From assembly GCA_944389655.1 (NCBI GenBank), contig CALXND010000009.1, positions 1-35,855 on the forward strand: a stretch of 35,855 nucleotides of DNA. Reading direction: 5' to 3'. The notes under the pieces were generated by a model. It did no database searches and had not been told where the DNA came from. It saw nothing but the letters and a program-made list of their open reading frames with translations. A program made the translations under genes and the position numbers. Numbering within the stretch: position 1 is the stretch's first letter; each line of letters begins with the position of its first letter. Source of the DNA: an uncultured Clostridia bacterium (lineage in GTDB: Bacteria > Bacillota > Clostridia > TANB77 > CAG-508). This document shows, piece by piece, positions 1 to 8,678 of this stretch.

Positions 1-888
1 GTTTCCTAGTGTATCTCTTATAACTATATCATCTATTTTCATTAAAATATGTTTTAAATCTTGTTTAAACTTTATTAGTAATTCGCCTGTTATTATATTT
101 TTATTTTTAACGTTTATATTTGAATTAATTCTTTGCTTTATTCTATATAAAATAACATATTGAATATAATTCAATTCTGTATTAAAGTTTTCAAAAGAAA
201 ACTTTAACAACTCTTCTGACTCTTTAAAGATATCAAAATACCATTTTTTATCATAATGTTCATTTTTAGGGTCTGTATCATCCTCCAATTTATTAAACAA
301 CTTTAATCTTATTTTCTTTATAATACTATATCCACCATTTAGAACTATAAGTTTAGTAATTATATTTTTATCGCTTTCACTCGGTAAAATATATTTTTTT
401 TGAATTGCCATTTTCATAAAATCAGTCTCTATAATACAACCTTCTTTATTTATCCATATTTTTTGTGGTAGCAATTCTATATTTATATCTTTATTTTTAC
501 TTATTTTTTTATAAAGCAGATATTGCTCACTTTCGTATCTAACATTACATATATATATCTTTTTACTTTCTACCTGGGCATTTATGAAATTTTGGAATCT
601 TTTTACAATATTATTGCTAAACATATCTCCTTCATTTATAAAAGTAATATATTTGCTATCCACTTTATTTATTAAATCAAAAAATATATCATTTAGTTTT
701 TCATACTCATAAAAGTCAATACTCCTTTCCAGGCAATATTGTTTAATCTCTTCTGCTTCACCTTTTTTTATTGCTACTAATCCAATTCTAGACTCATCAT
801 TATTAATAACATTGTTATATGTTTTAATTACATTTTCTTTATTATTTTCTTTTGCAACTATTACTACTTTTAATATATTATTCTGCAT
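1..888 (-). CDS. GT2-like / TagF-type envelope glycosyltransferase, 3' end cut by window edge
   Basis: An open frame of 296 codons runs from an ATG at 888 off the left edge with no stop, so only the N-terminal part is seen. AGGAGAG lies about 6 bases before the ATG. The start (MQNNILKVVIVAKENN) and an ITFINEGD segment near residue 95 resemble the N-terminal Rossmann-like half of family 2 glycosyltransferases, although the usual clear DxD is not obvious. The following helical part, with a WYFDIF segment and an IQYVILYRIKQRI helix, resembles the middle region of clostridial proteins that combine a GT2-like domain with a CDP-glycerol glycerophosphotransferase domain. It follows the upstream epimerase gene by 18 bases, so it belongs to the same operon. 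A role in wall polymer assembly is inferred; the C-terminal domain cannot be seen. Confidence 0.7.
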   Translation of the reverse strand, partial: MQNNILKVVIVAKENNKENVIKTYNNVINNDESRIGLVAIKKGEAEEIKQYCLERSIDFYEYEKLNDIFFDLINKVDSKYITFINEGDMFSNNIVKRFQNFINAQVESKKIYICNVRYESEQYLLYKKISKNKDINIELLPQKIWINKEGCIIETDFMKMAIQKKYILPSESDKNIITKLIVLNGGYSIIKKIRLKLFNKLEDDTDPKNEHYDKKWYFDIFKESEELLKFSFENFNTELNYIQYVILYRIKQRINSNINVKNKNIITGELLIKFKQDLKHILMKIDDIVIRDTLGN

Positions 889-906
889 TTTTGTCTCTCC
901 TATAAA

Positions 907-1947
907 TTATTTCTCAAAACTCCTTACTGTTCTGTCAATTCCGTCCATTAGCTTCACTTTAGGTTCCCAACCTAGTTCTTCTAACTTACTGTTATCTAAT
1001 CCTACTCTCTTAAAATTAGTATACGCTCTCTTATTTTCTTGTATCTTATATTTCACATTTAAACCATATTTATTAGCCAATTTTTCTGCCAACTCTTTTA
1101 TAGTTATTTCTTCTGTTTCATTTGAAATATTATATGATTCGCAATCTTTTCCTTTTGTCATGATATATAAAATTGCACTTATAGCATCTGTTACATAGCA
1201 AAATGCACGTTTTGCCATACCATCGCTCTTTAAAACTATGTCCTTATGTTTTACCACATCGTATATCATGTCTGACATTATTCTTCCGTCATTTTCTATC
1301 TTCATTCCTGGACCGTATACGTGAGCAATTCTTAAGTTTTTAAATTTAACTCCATATTGTAAATAATAATTTATCAAAATTGCCTCAGCCATTCTTTTAC
1401 TTTCTGGATAGCACGCTCTTCCTTCAAAACAGTTAAGGCTTCCCATGTCTTCTTCTTTAATAAATTGTATATTATCTGGCATTTTCCCATAAATTTCACG
1501 TGTAGAAGTAAAAATAACTTCTGCATCCTTCTGTTTAGCCAGTTCCAATACATTAAATGTTCCATATATATTAGCCTTTATAATTCCTATAGGATTATTT
1601 ACTATACTATCTGGATTTGCGGAACTTGCCATATGAAAAATATAATCAATTTTTTCATCAATATTTATTTCCTCACATACATCTTGAATTAATGGAACAA
1701 TATCTTTTCTGTTAAGGTCTTTTAAAAATCTTTTTTCCAATTCATTTTTATTTCTAGAAAGCACAAATATTTTTATGTTCATGTCATATGTATCGTTTAG
1801 TAACATAAAAAAATATATAAGATATGTAGCAATCATTCCATTAGCTCCGGTTACTAACACAATCTTATTCCTTAAAATATCTAATTCAAGAGTTTCATTT
1901 AAAATGTACTTTAAATCTTCTTGTACCTTATTATTTTTATAATTCAT
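907..1947 (-). CDS. Extended SDR, NAD-dependent epimerase/dehydratase (UDP-glucuronate decarboxylase-like)
   Basis: The product is about 346 residues, the usual size for extended short-chain dehydrogenases acting on nucleotide sugars. The NAD-binding TGANGMIA lies near residues 33-40 and the catalytic pair is Y180 and K184 (YPESK). HVYGPGM and RAFCYVTD are typical of the UDP-glucuronate decarboxylase / dTDP-glucose dehydratase branch. A TTG at 1956 could add three residues, but AAAGGAA is too close to it. The same site is about 11 bases from the ATG at 1947, so that start is preferred. It lies 35 bases after the TarI-like gene and 18 bases before the GT2-like gene. In teichoic clusters with TarI the partner is usually the alcohol dehydrogenase TarJ; here an extended SDR takes that place. 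The substrate is unknown. Confidence 0.85.
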   Translation of the reverse strand: MNYKNNKVQEDLKYILNETLELDILRNKIVLVTGANGMIATYLIYFFMLLNDTYDMNIKIFVLSRNKNELEKRFLKDLNRKDIVPLIQDVCEEINIDEKIDYIFHMASSANPDSIVNNPIGIIKANIYGTFNVLELAKQKDAEVIFTSTREIYGKMPDNIQFIKEEDMGSLNCFEGRACYPESKRMAEAILINYYLQYGVKFKNLRIAHVYGPGMKIENDGRIMSDMIYDVVKHKDIVLKSDGMAKRAFCYVTDAISAILYIMTKGKDCESYNISNETEEITIKELAEKLANKYGLNVKYKIQENKRAYTNFKRVGLDNSKLEELGWEPKVKLMDGIDRTVRSFEK

Positions 1948-1982
1948 TGTTATCAATTTCCTTTCTAAAGCATTATTTTATA

Positions 1983-2702
1983 TTATCCAAATATTTTTGA
2001 ATCTTCCTTTGCAGAAAGTAATGCCTTAAACATATAGTAATCGTCTGGTGTCGTTATTTTAATATTTTCACTTTTTCCCATAACCATTGTTAGACTTTTT
2101 CCATACATTTTCATTAAAGTACAAGAATCTATTACATTTGTGTTTCCATCTTCCATTGCTTTATTATGTACTGCCCATATATCTTTTAAATAAAAACTCT
2201 GCGGGGCTCTTGCAATTTTACTAGATACTCTATCTGTAGCTTCCTTTATGTGATTATCACTATCTAGTAAAACTACTGTTTCTTTACATTCAACACATGT
2301 AATTGCAGAACCATTTTCTTTAACACACTCTATATTATTGTCAATTAATTCTTCATCAATTAATGGTCTTACCCCATCATGTATAAGTACAATATCATCA
2401 TCTGACTCAGAAATTGCCTTTGCAGCCTTAAGTCCGTTATATATTGAGCCTTGTCCAGTTTCTCCTCCTTCTACAATAGCTTTAACTTTAGTAATACCAA
2501 ATTTATTAACTAGTTCTTGGCAGTATTCAATTTTGTCTTTTAAGCATGCTACAACTATGGCATCTATATTTCTATCATTTTGAAATTTTTCTAAAGTGTA
2601 AATTATAATTGGTTTTCCATAAACCTCTAAAAACTGTTTTGGTATTCCGTTTGTTCTCATTCTTTTGCCTACTCCGCCTGCAAATATAACTGCTATGTTC
2701 AT
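1983..2702 (-). CDS. tarI: TarI/IspD-family cytidylyltransferase (probable ribitol-5-phosphate cytidylyltransferase)
   Basis: A 239-residue cytidylyltransferase that activates a sugar-alcohol phosphate with CTP. The N-terminal nucleotide-binding motif FAGGVGKRM is followed by PKQF, and HDGVRPLI is conserved. The C-terminal signature NIKITTPDDYYMFKALL with an ending in KIFG is closer to TarI than to IspD of the isoprenoid pathway, and the location among three CDP-glycerol-type transferases supports this. AAAGGTGG precedes the ATG. Known family members make CDP-ribitol; the actual polyol here is inferred, because no TarJ-type reductase gene is in the window. An IspD assignment is the alternative and is less likely from context. 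Confidence 0.8.
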   Translation of the reverse strand: MNIAVIFAGGVGKRMRTNGIPKQFLEVYGKPIIIYTLEKFQNDRNIDAIVVACLKDKIEYCQELVNKFGITKVKAIVEGGETGQGSIYNGLKAAKAISESDDDIVLIHDGVRPLIDEELIDNNIECVKENGSAITCVECKETVVLLDSDNHIKEATDRVSSKIARAPQSFYLKDIWAVHNKAMEDGNTNVIDSCTLMKMYGKSLTMVMGKSENIKITTPDDYYMFKALLSAKEDSKIFG

Positions 2703-2762
2703 TTATTATTCCACCTTTCTCAAGTTTAATAATCAATCCCCAAATGACATAAACTTAAAAAT

Positions 2763-4010
2763 TTATTTTATTACTTCTTCTAATACTCTTTTACTTGCAT
2801 TTCCATCGTCTAGATAGTTATATTTTTTATTAAATTCTTTATATTTTTCATCATATTTGAATTCTTTATCTATTCTATCTATTTCTTTTTCCAAATCGTC
2901 TTGATTTTCTGTAATCTTGCCTGGCAGTTCATCCAAATTTATATAAAAGCCATTTGATTCATCTCTATAATGTTCTAAATCGTACATATAGAAAATCATC
3001 GGTCTTTTTAAATTAGCATAATCAAAAAATACACTTGAGTAATCTGTTATTAGCAAATCTGTTATAATATATAATTCGTTTATATCGTCAATTTTTGAAA
3101 CATCATATACAAATCCTTTGTATTTTTCAAAATCAAATACATTGGCTATAAAATAATGAGGTCTGAATAAAATTATAAATCTATCGCCAAATTTTTCTTT
3201 AAAGTGTTCAAAATTTATCTCCTCTTTATATGTATATCCAACCCCCGTTTCGTGTTGGTTTGATCTATATGTTGGTGCATAGAGAATTATTTTTCTCTTT
3301 TCATTTTCTATTCCCAATTTCTTTTTTATTTTTAGTATATCATCTTCATTATAGTTAAATAAAAAGTCGTTTCTAGGATATCCCTTTTCAATTATTATAT
3401 TTTCTTTTCCTATTTCTTTTAAATTCCATGCTGAAATAAATTTTTCACTTGCAAATTTTGATGGAGAAATGAAATACGAAAATTTACTTGCCTCTACTTT
3501 ATATCTTTTTTTCATGCCTCGCATCGTATTCATTACATTATCAAAGTGAATTAGGTCGCAACCGAGCCTTTTAAGCGGAGTTCCATGCCAGCATTGAACA
3601 AATACTTGCGTTTTTTTAGGATACAGGTAATCAGGAATTTTGTAGTTAAAGAACCAATATTTTGCTTTTGCTAAACATTTTTCATATTCTTTTGAGTTTA
3701 ATTTCACTATTTTAGTATTTTTATTCTTTTTTAATTCTATATATGGTTCTGTATCTTTAAATGCCCAAATTAATTCATGATCTTTATATTTCTCATTGTC
3801 TTTCATGTATTCATATATAGCTTTTGGACTACATGAATATGATTTTCCATTAAAAGCACAAAAAATTACAGTCTTATCAGAAGGCTTAATTCCTATCGTA
3901 TCTATTTTATATTTTATTCCTTTTAAGATATTTACTGTTTTTCTTACAAATGCTCTAAAAATTGTACTTTTCTCTGATAATTTTAGTACGATTTTTTTTA
4001 TTTTTTTCAT
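2763..4010 (-). CDS. CDP-glycerol glycerophosphotransferase family protein (TagF/TarF-like)
   Basis: A 415-residue Glyphos_transf family protein. It is probably a peripheral membrane enzyme that moves glycerol- or ribitol-phosphate from the CDP form to a growing wall polymer. The conserved catalytic-type motifs are WHGTPLKRLG (H142), RPHYF (H285) and TDYSS (322-326). The C-terminal PMIFYMYDLEHY is typical of TagF proteins. The ATG follows directly on the TAA of the upstream transferase gene, and AAAAAAGGTG lies within that gene's end, which points to coupled translation. Sequence alone does not separate primase (TagB), polymerase (TagF) or ribitol polymerase (TarL) roles. Confidence 0.88.
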   Translation of the reverse strand: MKKIKKIVLKLSEKSTIFRAFVRKTVNILKGIKYKIDTIGIKPSDKTVIFCAFNGKSYSCSPKAIYEYMKDNEKYKDHELIWAFKDTEPYIELKKNKNTKIVKLNSKEYEKCLAKAKYWFFNYKIPDYLYPKKTQVFVQCWHGTPLKRLGCDLIHFDNVMNTMRGMKKRYKVEASKFSYFISPSKFASEKFISAWNLKEIGKENIIIEKGYPRNDFLFNYNEDDILKIKKKLGIENEKRKIILYAPTYRSNQHETGVGYTYKEEINFEHFKEKFGDRFIILFRPHYFIANVFDFEKYKGFVYDVSKIDDINELYIITDLLITDYSSVFFDYANLKRPMIFYMYDLEHYRDESNGFYINLDELPGKITENQDDLEKEIDRIDKEFKYDEKYKEFNKKYNYLDDGNASKRVLEEVIK

Positions 4011-5606
4011 TTATTTCACCTTTTTTAAAATTTTATCTTTTTGTAGATATTCAATTAATCTTTCAGTATTTTTATTATCATGAAATTCTACTATTTTTCT
4101 ATACTTTTCCACATTATCTTTACCTTGCTCTTTCAAATATGTATTTTTTATTGCCTTTGTTAAATCTCCTGACTTATAGCATACAGGCCCAAATACGTTA
4201 TTTTCATTTAGCATTAAATGACCATTATATTGTTTCATACAAAAGTCTTTTTCTTTCCACCAGAATATAACATTTGCTCCTCTATAAAATGCATCATAAG
4301 CAATTGAAGAATAATCTGTTATAAGTACTGCTGTATCTCGTAATATCTCATCATAAGATACATTATCTTTTATGTGTTTTTTTAATTTTGTGTTTCTTAT
4401 ATTATTTATAACTAAAGGATGTGGCAGTAAAACTATTTTATTTTTATATTCTTTCGGAATTGAACTTATTATGTCTTGAAGCATTTTATAGTATGGTGCA
4501 TCTTTTGCATCTACTCTAAGCAAGTTGAATTCCCATGGTCTCCATGTTGGCATTATAACAATTTTGTCTGCGTTTTTATTTCGTATGCTTCTATCAAATT
4601 TTGGAAGACCTGTTACATAAAAATCTGTGTCTTTATATTCTCCACCAAGCTCCATAAAATGTTTCTTTTCTTCATCGGATGAAACCACTATTTTTGCATT
4701 TCTCGGCATTCCTCCACCTTTTCTAAAAAAGCTTCTACCATCAGCATCTAATGACACCATGTACATTACTCCATGTTGTAAAAATACATAATTAAATTTA
4801 TTACTATATATTCTTTTAGCTGAGTGTTTATTGGCTGTTCTTAACTCTATGGCATGTCCTGGAGATTCTGTTCCTATAAATGTTTTTGCCGTAAAAAAAT
4901 ATAAATAGTGCTTAAATGTATATTTATATATTAAGTTCTTCTTATATATTTCGGCTAAATTTTTGATTTTTTCATTATCTTTATTTACTATATAATATAC
5001 ATTTTTATATCCCAAGTCCATTAATTTTTCATATAGAACTGATGCACTTTCTTCATACCTAATTGAATTTTTTTCGTACATTATAATTTTTCTCTTTGGT
5101 AAAATTTTAGAAAGGTAAAATGCAAAATTTATTTTTAGTTGTTCTTTCTTATTATCTGTTCCATTTATGTTTCTTACTGTAATAATTAATCTATTTTTTG
5201 CACTTTGCCTTATATAAATTGATGTGTTTTTATCTTTTAAAATTTTTACTTTGCTTGATAAAAATTTGTTTTCATTACTGAAAACATTATATCTTAATGA
5301 TCTTTTTAATACTATTTTGCCATCTTTTTTATAAATAAAAAATGGCTTGTTATGTATGTTTTCGGTAATTATTTTTTCTATTGGAATTCTAACTATATAG
5401 TAATTAGAAAGTATGGCTAAACCTCTAATATTTTTTATTCTTCTAAATGGAAATTTAACATCAAATTCGTCTTCATTAATAAGTAATTTTAGTTTGTTTC
5501 TATCTATATTATCTTTTCTATCCCTAATTGATAAAAATCCTCTTAGGATAATTTCTTTATCCGTTATTGTTGTTTTCATTCTTATGTTTATTAGATTTAC
5601 TTTCAA
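4011..5606 (-). CDS. CDP-glycerol glycerophosphotransferase family protein, long form
   Basis: A 531-residue TagF-type transferase with an N-terminal beta-rich extension of about 165 residues before the glycosyltransferase-B-like catalytic part. Motifs are FLQHGV (H278), LLPHPLV (H396) and ITDYSS (429-434), followed by GANVIFWW. The start is taken as a TTG at 5606 because AAAAAAGGATGA lies about 8 bases before it; an internal ATG at 5579 would remove nine residues. It sits 66 bases after the GT2 gene, and its stop abuts the next transferase's ATG. Two consecutive enzymes of this family commonly act as successive transferases (primer, then polymer), which is an inference here. Confidence 0.85.
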   Translation of the reverse strand: MKVNLINIRMKTTITDKEIILRGFLSIRDRKDNIDRNKLKLLINEDEFDVKFPFRRIKNIRGLAILSNYYIVRIPIEKIITENIHNKPFFIYKKDGKIVLKRSLRYNVFSNENKFLSSKVKILKDKNTSIYIRQSAKNRLIITVRNINGTDNKKEQLKINFAFYLSKILPKRKIIMYEKNSIRYEESASVLYEKLMDLGYKNVYYIVNKDNEKIKNLAEIYKKNLIYKYTFKHYLYFFTAKTFIGTESPGHAIELRTANKHSAKRIYSNKFNYVFLQHGVMYMVSLDADGRSFFRKGGGMPRNAKIVVSSDEEKKHFMELGGEYKDTDFYVTGLPKFDRSIRNKNADKIVIMPTWRPWEFNLLRVDAKDAPYYKMLQDIISSIPKEYKNKIVLLPHPLVINNIRNTKLKKHIKDNVSYDEILRDTAVLITDYSSIAYDAFYRGANVIFWWKEKDFCMKQYNGHLMLNENNVFGPVCYKSGDLTKAIKNTYLKEQGKDNVEKYRKIVEFHDNKNTERLIEYLQKDKILKKVK

Positions 5607-5672
5607 AACTGGTCATCCTTTTTTCTTATTTTTTTCAAATTTTATAACATTTTATCCATTTTTTCAACATTT

Positions 5673-6620
5673 TTAGTCATTTTTATGCTTCGTAATATTT
5701 ATCAGGTTAAGCAAAATTTCAAATTCCTGCTTATTTTTCTTTACAATAACTTGAAGTATTATACTAGTAACTGTTAAAAGAAGCGATATTACTAATAAAA
5801 TACATGCTACTATTAATGATGGAAATCTAGGCACTAGACCTGTATTCATGTATTCCACAAAAACTGGTATTGCTAAAACTGCAGCTATAATAAATACCAA
5901 TAACGATATTAAATTAAAAAATAGACCTGGCTTGTACTCTTTAAATAATGTTGCAATTGTTTTTATGACTTTTACTCCATCTTTATAGGTATTTAATTTC
6001 GATACGCTTCCTTCTGGTCTATCCCTATACTGCACAGGAATTTCCTTTAAAGTAAAATTTTTATCTATTGCATGTATTGTCATTTCTGTTTCTATTTCAA
6101 AACCTTTTGACAGTACTGGATAGCTTTTAGCAAAACTATAGCTAAAAGCTCTATACCCAGTCATTATGTCATTTATTTTGCTTCTAAAAATTGTATTTAT
6201 AGACCATCTTACAATTCTATTTCCAAAATTGTGAAATCTTCTTTTATTTTCTGTAAAGTATGTTGATGAAAGCCTATCTCCAATTACCATATCTACATTT
6301 TCGTTTAATACATAGTCACACATTTTTCTGGCATCTTCTGCTGGATATGTGTCATCACCATCTATCATTAGGTAACAATCTGCTTCTATGTCACGAAACA
6401 TGCTTCTTATTACATTTCCTTTTCCTTGCTTTGTCTCATACTTTACAATTGCTCCTGCTGCTTTTGCTATTTCGTCTGTACCATCTGTAGAGTTATTGTC
6501 ATACACATATATATCTGCTTCTGGCAAAGCTTCTTTGTAGTCTTTTACTACTTTTTCTATTGTTTTACTTTCATTATAACATGGTATAAGTACTGCTATT
6601 TTACTTTTCATTTTTTTCAC
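5673..6620 (-). CDS. Polyprenyl-phosphate-type family 2 glycosyltransferase
   Basis: A 315-residue GT2 enzyme of the DPM1/GtrB type. VLIPCYNESKTI lies near the N-terminus, DNNSTDGT spans residues 41-48, and the metal-binding DGDDTYP carries D87 and D89. Two hydrophobic segments occupy roughly residues 235-258 and 270-293 and would anchor the enzyme with the active site in the cytoplasm. Such enzymes load a sugar onto undecaprenyl phosphate for a GT-C transferase acting outside. The frame overlaps the end of the upstream DUF6020-like gene by 20 bases from a GTG at 6620, or by 11 from an ATG at 6611. AAAGGA is close to the GTG and rather far from the ATG, so the start is uncertain. Confidence 0.87.
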   Translation of the reverse strand: MKKMKSKIAVLIPCYNESKTIEKVVKDYKEALPEADIYVYDNNSTDGTDEIAKAAGAIVKYETKQGKGNVIRSMFRDIEADCYLMIDGDDTYPAEDARKMCDYVLNENVDMVIGDRLSSTYFTENKRRFHNFGNRIVRWSINTIFRSKINDIMTGYRAFSYSFAKSYPVLSKGFEIETEMTIHAIDKNFTLKEIPVQYRDRPEGSVSKLNTYKDGVKVIKTIATLFKEYKPGLFFNLISLLVFIIAAVLAIPVFVEYMNTGLVPRFPSLIVACILLVISLLLTVTSIILQVIVKKNKQEFEILLNLINITKHKND

Positions 6621-8568
6621 AAATTCCTTTCGTATTAATTTTTGTTTGCTTAAGTATGTCTATAAATATTGCTATTGTTAATGTGTTCGCAAATATAAAT
6701 GATATTGAATACCTATAAGCAGCATTTACTGGTGATAATAAACATACAAGTATTATTGATACCGCTGGCAATAAATATATAATATACTTAAATCTTTTTG
6801 AATATATTAAATATACAAATATAATCATTATTAGCCATACATTAAGTGCAATGTTCATTGTCCATGATATTCCAGGTAGCTTTGTTATTATTGTTGCTAC
6901 TCCCTTTATAAAATGTCTTATAGATTGCAAACTATCTATATATCCATAGTCAAAGCCTTCTATCTCGTTTATATCTTCTATACTATTTACCATATAATAA
7001 TTGTACTGCCTTAAATTCGACTCTGGATAAAAATATCCATAAACATTATTCATTGTAGCTTGTATATATGTTGTTGGATGTTTTATAAACTGACCAAACC
7101 ATACTTTAAAATAATTTACTAAATCTTCTGATGTTGCATCTTTATTAAAGTCTCTTTTTACTGGGTCTGATAAAAGAGGATCATATCTTTCTGCTAACGT
7201 ATCATATTTTAGTACTTTATCTATAGCTTGTTTTTCTTCTGTTGTTACATCCTTTTCATGTTCTTTTACATATCTTGCTGTTTGCTGAAATGGTACTGAT
7301 AACATTTCTCTTATTCCTGAATTTGGAATTTTAAATGCTGGTAATATTACTGCCATTATTAATTGATATATTATTAATATTGTTGCTGAACTTATTAATA
7401 TTTGCTTTCTGTTTAATTTATCTATTATCGCTAAAAATGGTAATGATAATATAACTGCATATATTCCATTATTTCTAAATAGACTCACAAATAAGCCTAA
7501 AATTATTATGCTAGCACACTTTTTTAAAGTTATTTTTTCTTTGTTTGCATTTCTTATTAGTTTATATAGTTTTATAATAAATAATATCATTAAGCTTGCA
7601 AAAATAATGTCTTTATTAACTTGTACTGAGCATACACCAATGGTAGGTGAAAGTGCAAATATTATAAGTGATATTATTTTTAGAAAGTTTGGTATTTTAA
7701 GTGTTTTCATAAAATTTATAATACTTGCAAAGGCTATACCTAGCATTACATATTGTATAAGTGTAAAAATAAATATTCCAAAATTAACATTTCCTATCTC
7801 CATTCCCAATTTTGCGCATAATCCGATTCCAATTGTATGTAGTACTGGATGATGATTTGTAATTTTTACATTTTCGTCTATTAGTTTAGTTGAATTAGAT
7901 GCGCTCCATTCTGGTATATCATAACCTAGAAATTGCTTTACCTGATTTGCTTGGTCTGCCCCCAGTATTCCTGGATAATACGCAACTAGATATGGTAGCC
8001 AACATATTAGTATAATGATAAGTGGCATGATAAAAGAATGTTTTACAAAAACAAAATTATATATTTTACTTGTACTTTCTTTTATTTCTGCCATCTGTAT
8101 TTTTGGAATTAATATATCAAATAAATAATTTATTATTGCTCTAAACAATACATAATATCCTATAAATACAATAAATGCCTTAAACAACTGAAATGTATTT
8201 GCAAATATCATATCCCAGCTATTTATTTTATAAAAGCTATATCCAAACACCATAAAGAAAGAAAATAAAAGAGATAAAATAATCTTAAATATTTTCTTTC
8301 CTTCTTTTTGAATATCATTTCTAAACAATGCCTTTTTAAAAAACATCGTTAATAATGAAAATATTAATAAACTTTTAAATATATCTTTTTCTATCGAATA
8401 ATCTAATTTAAAAAGTAGTTTTACAAAGTGATTGGTCTTAGCTGTAATCTCACTTACATCACTATTTTTTACTATATCTAATTTTATGCTAAGTGCAATT
8501 GTTACAAATAATGCCAGTAGCACAATAATAATCTTTTGTGCCTTTTTATTTTTTAGTCTTTCTAACAT
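6601..8568 (-). CDS. Polytopic membrane protein, DUF6020-like, GT-C-type candidate
   Basis: A 655-residue integral membrane protein with about a dozen hydrophobic segments. Between the early segments lies an extracytoplasmic loop with YYPGILGADQANQ and then NHHPVLHTIGIG. This pattern of an acidic residue after a first membrane helix and a His-His-Pro motif is what I associate with DUF6020 proteins, and it recalls GT-C glycosyltransferases that use polyprenyl-phosphate sugars. AAAGGAG precedes the ATG at a good distance. The downstream GT2 gene starts inside this gene, so the two are translated together. That suggests the GT2 makes the lipid-linked sugar and this protein transfers it. The enzymatic role is inferred; a flippase or polymerase role is also possible. 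Confidence 0.7.
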   Translation of the reverse strand: MLERLKNKKAQKIIIVLLALFVTIALSIKLDIVKNSDVSEITAKTNHFVKLLFKLDYSIEKDIFKSLLIFSLLTMFFKKALFRNDIQKEGKKIFKIILSLLFSFFMVFGYSFYKINSWDMIFANTFQLFKAFIVFIGYYVLFRAIINYLFDILIPKIQMAEIKESTSKIYNFVFVKHSFIMPLIIILICWLPYLVAYYPGILGADQANQVKQFLGYDIPEWSASNSTKLIDENVKITNHHPVLHTIGIGLCAKLGMEIGNVNFGIFIFTLIQYVMLGIAFASIINFMKTLKIPNFLKIISLIIFALSPTIGVCSVQVNKDIIFASLMILFIIKLYKLIRNANKEKITLKKCASIIILGLFVSLFRNNGIYAVILSLPFLAIIDKLNRKQILISSATILIIYQLIMAVILPAFKIPNSGIREMLSVPFQQTARYVKEHEKDVTTEEKQAIDKVLKYDTLAERYDPLLSDPVKRDFNKDATSEDLVNYFKVWFGQFIKHPTTYIQATMNNVYGYFYPESNLRQYNYYMVNSIEDINEIEGFDYGYIDSLQSIRHFIKGVATIITKLPGISWTMNIALNVWLIMIIFVYLIYSKRFKYIIYLLPAVSIILVCLLSPVNAAYRYSISFIFANTLTIAIFIDILKQTKINTKGICEKNEK

Positions 8569-8678
8569 TGTATTCTCCTTTATTTTCTTATTGTGTAATT
8601 TTAAGTATTTATTGTATATTCACTTCTTAACTCTATAAATATTATACATGCCCCCGCTTTGCTTAGGACTCTTCTATG

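Noticed and set aside
1983..2702. IspD of the isoprenoid pathway
   Set aside because: The C-terminal signature and the teichoic-type context favour TarI, although IspD cannot be fully excluded without a tree.
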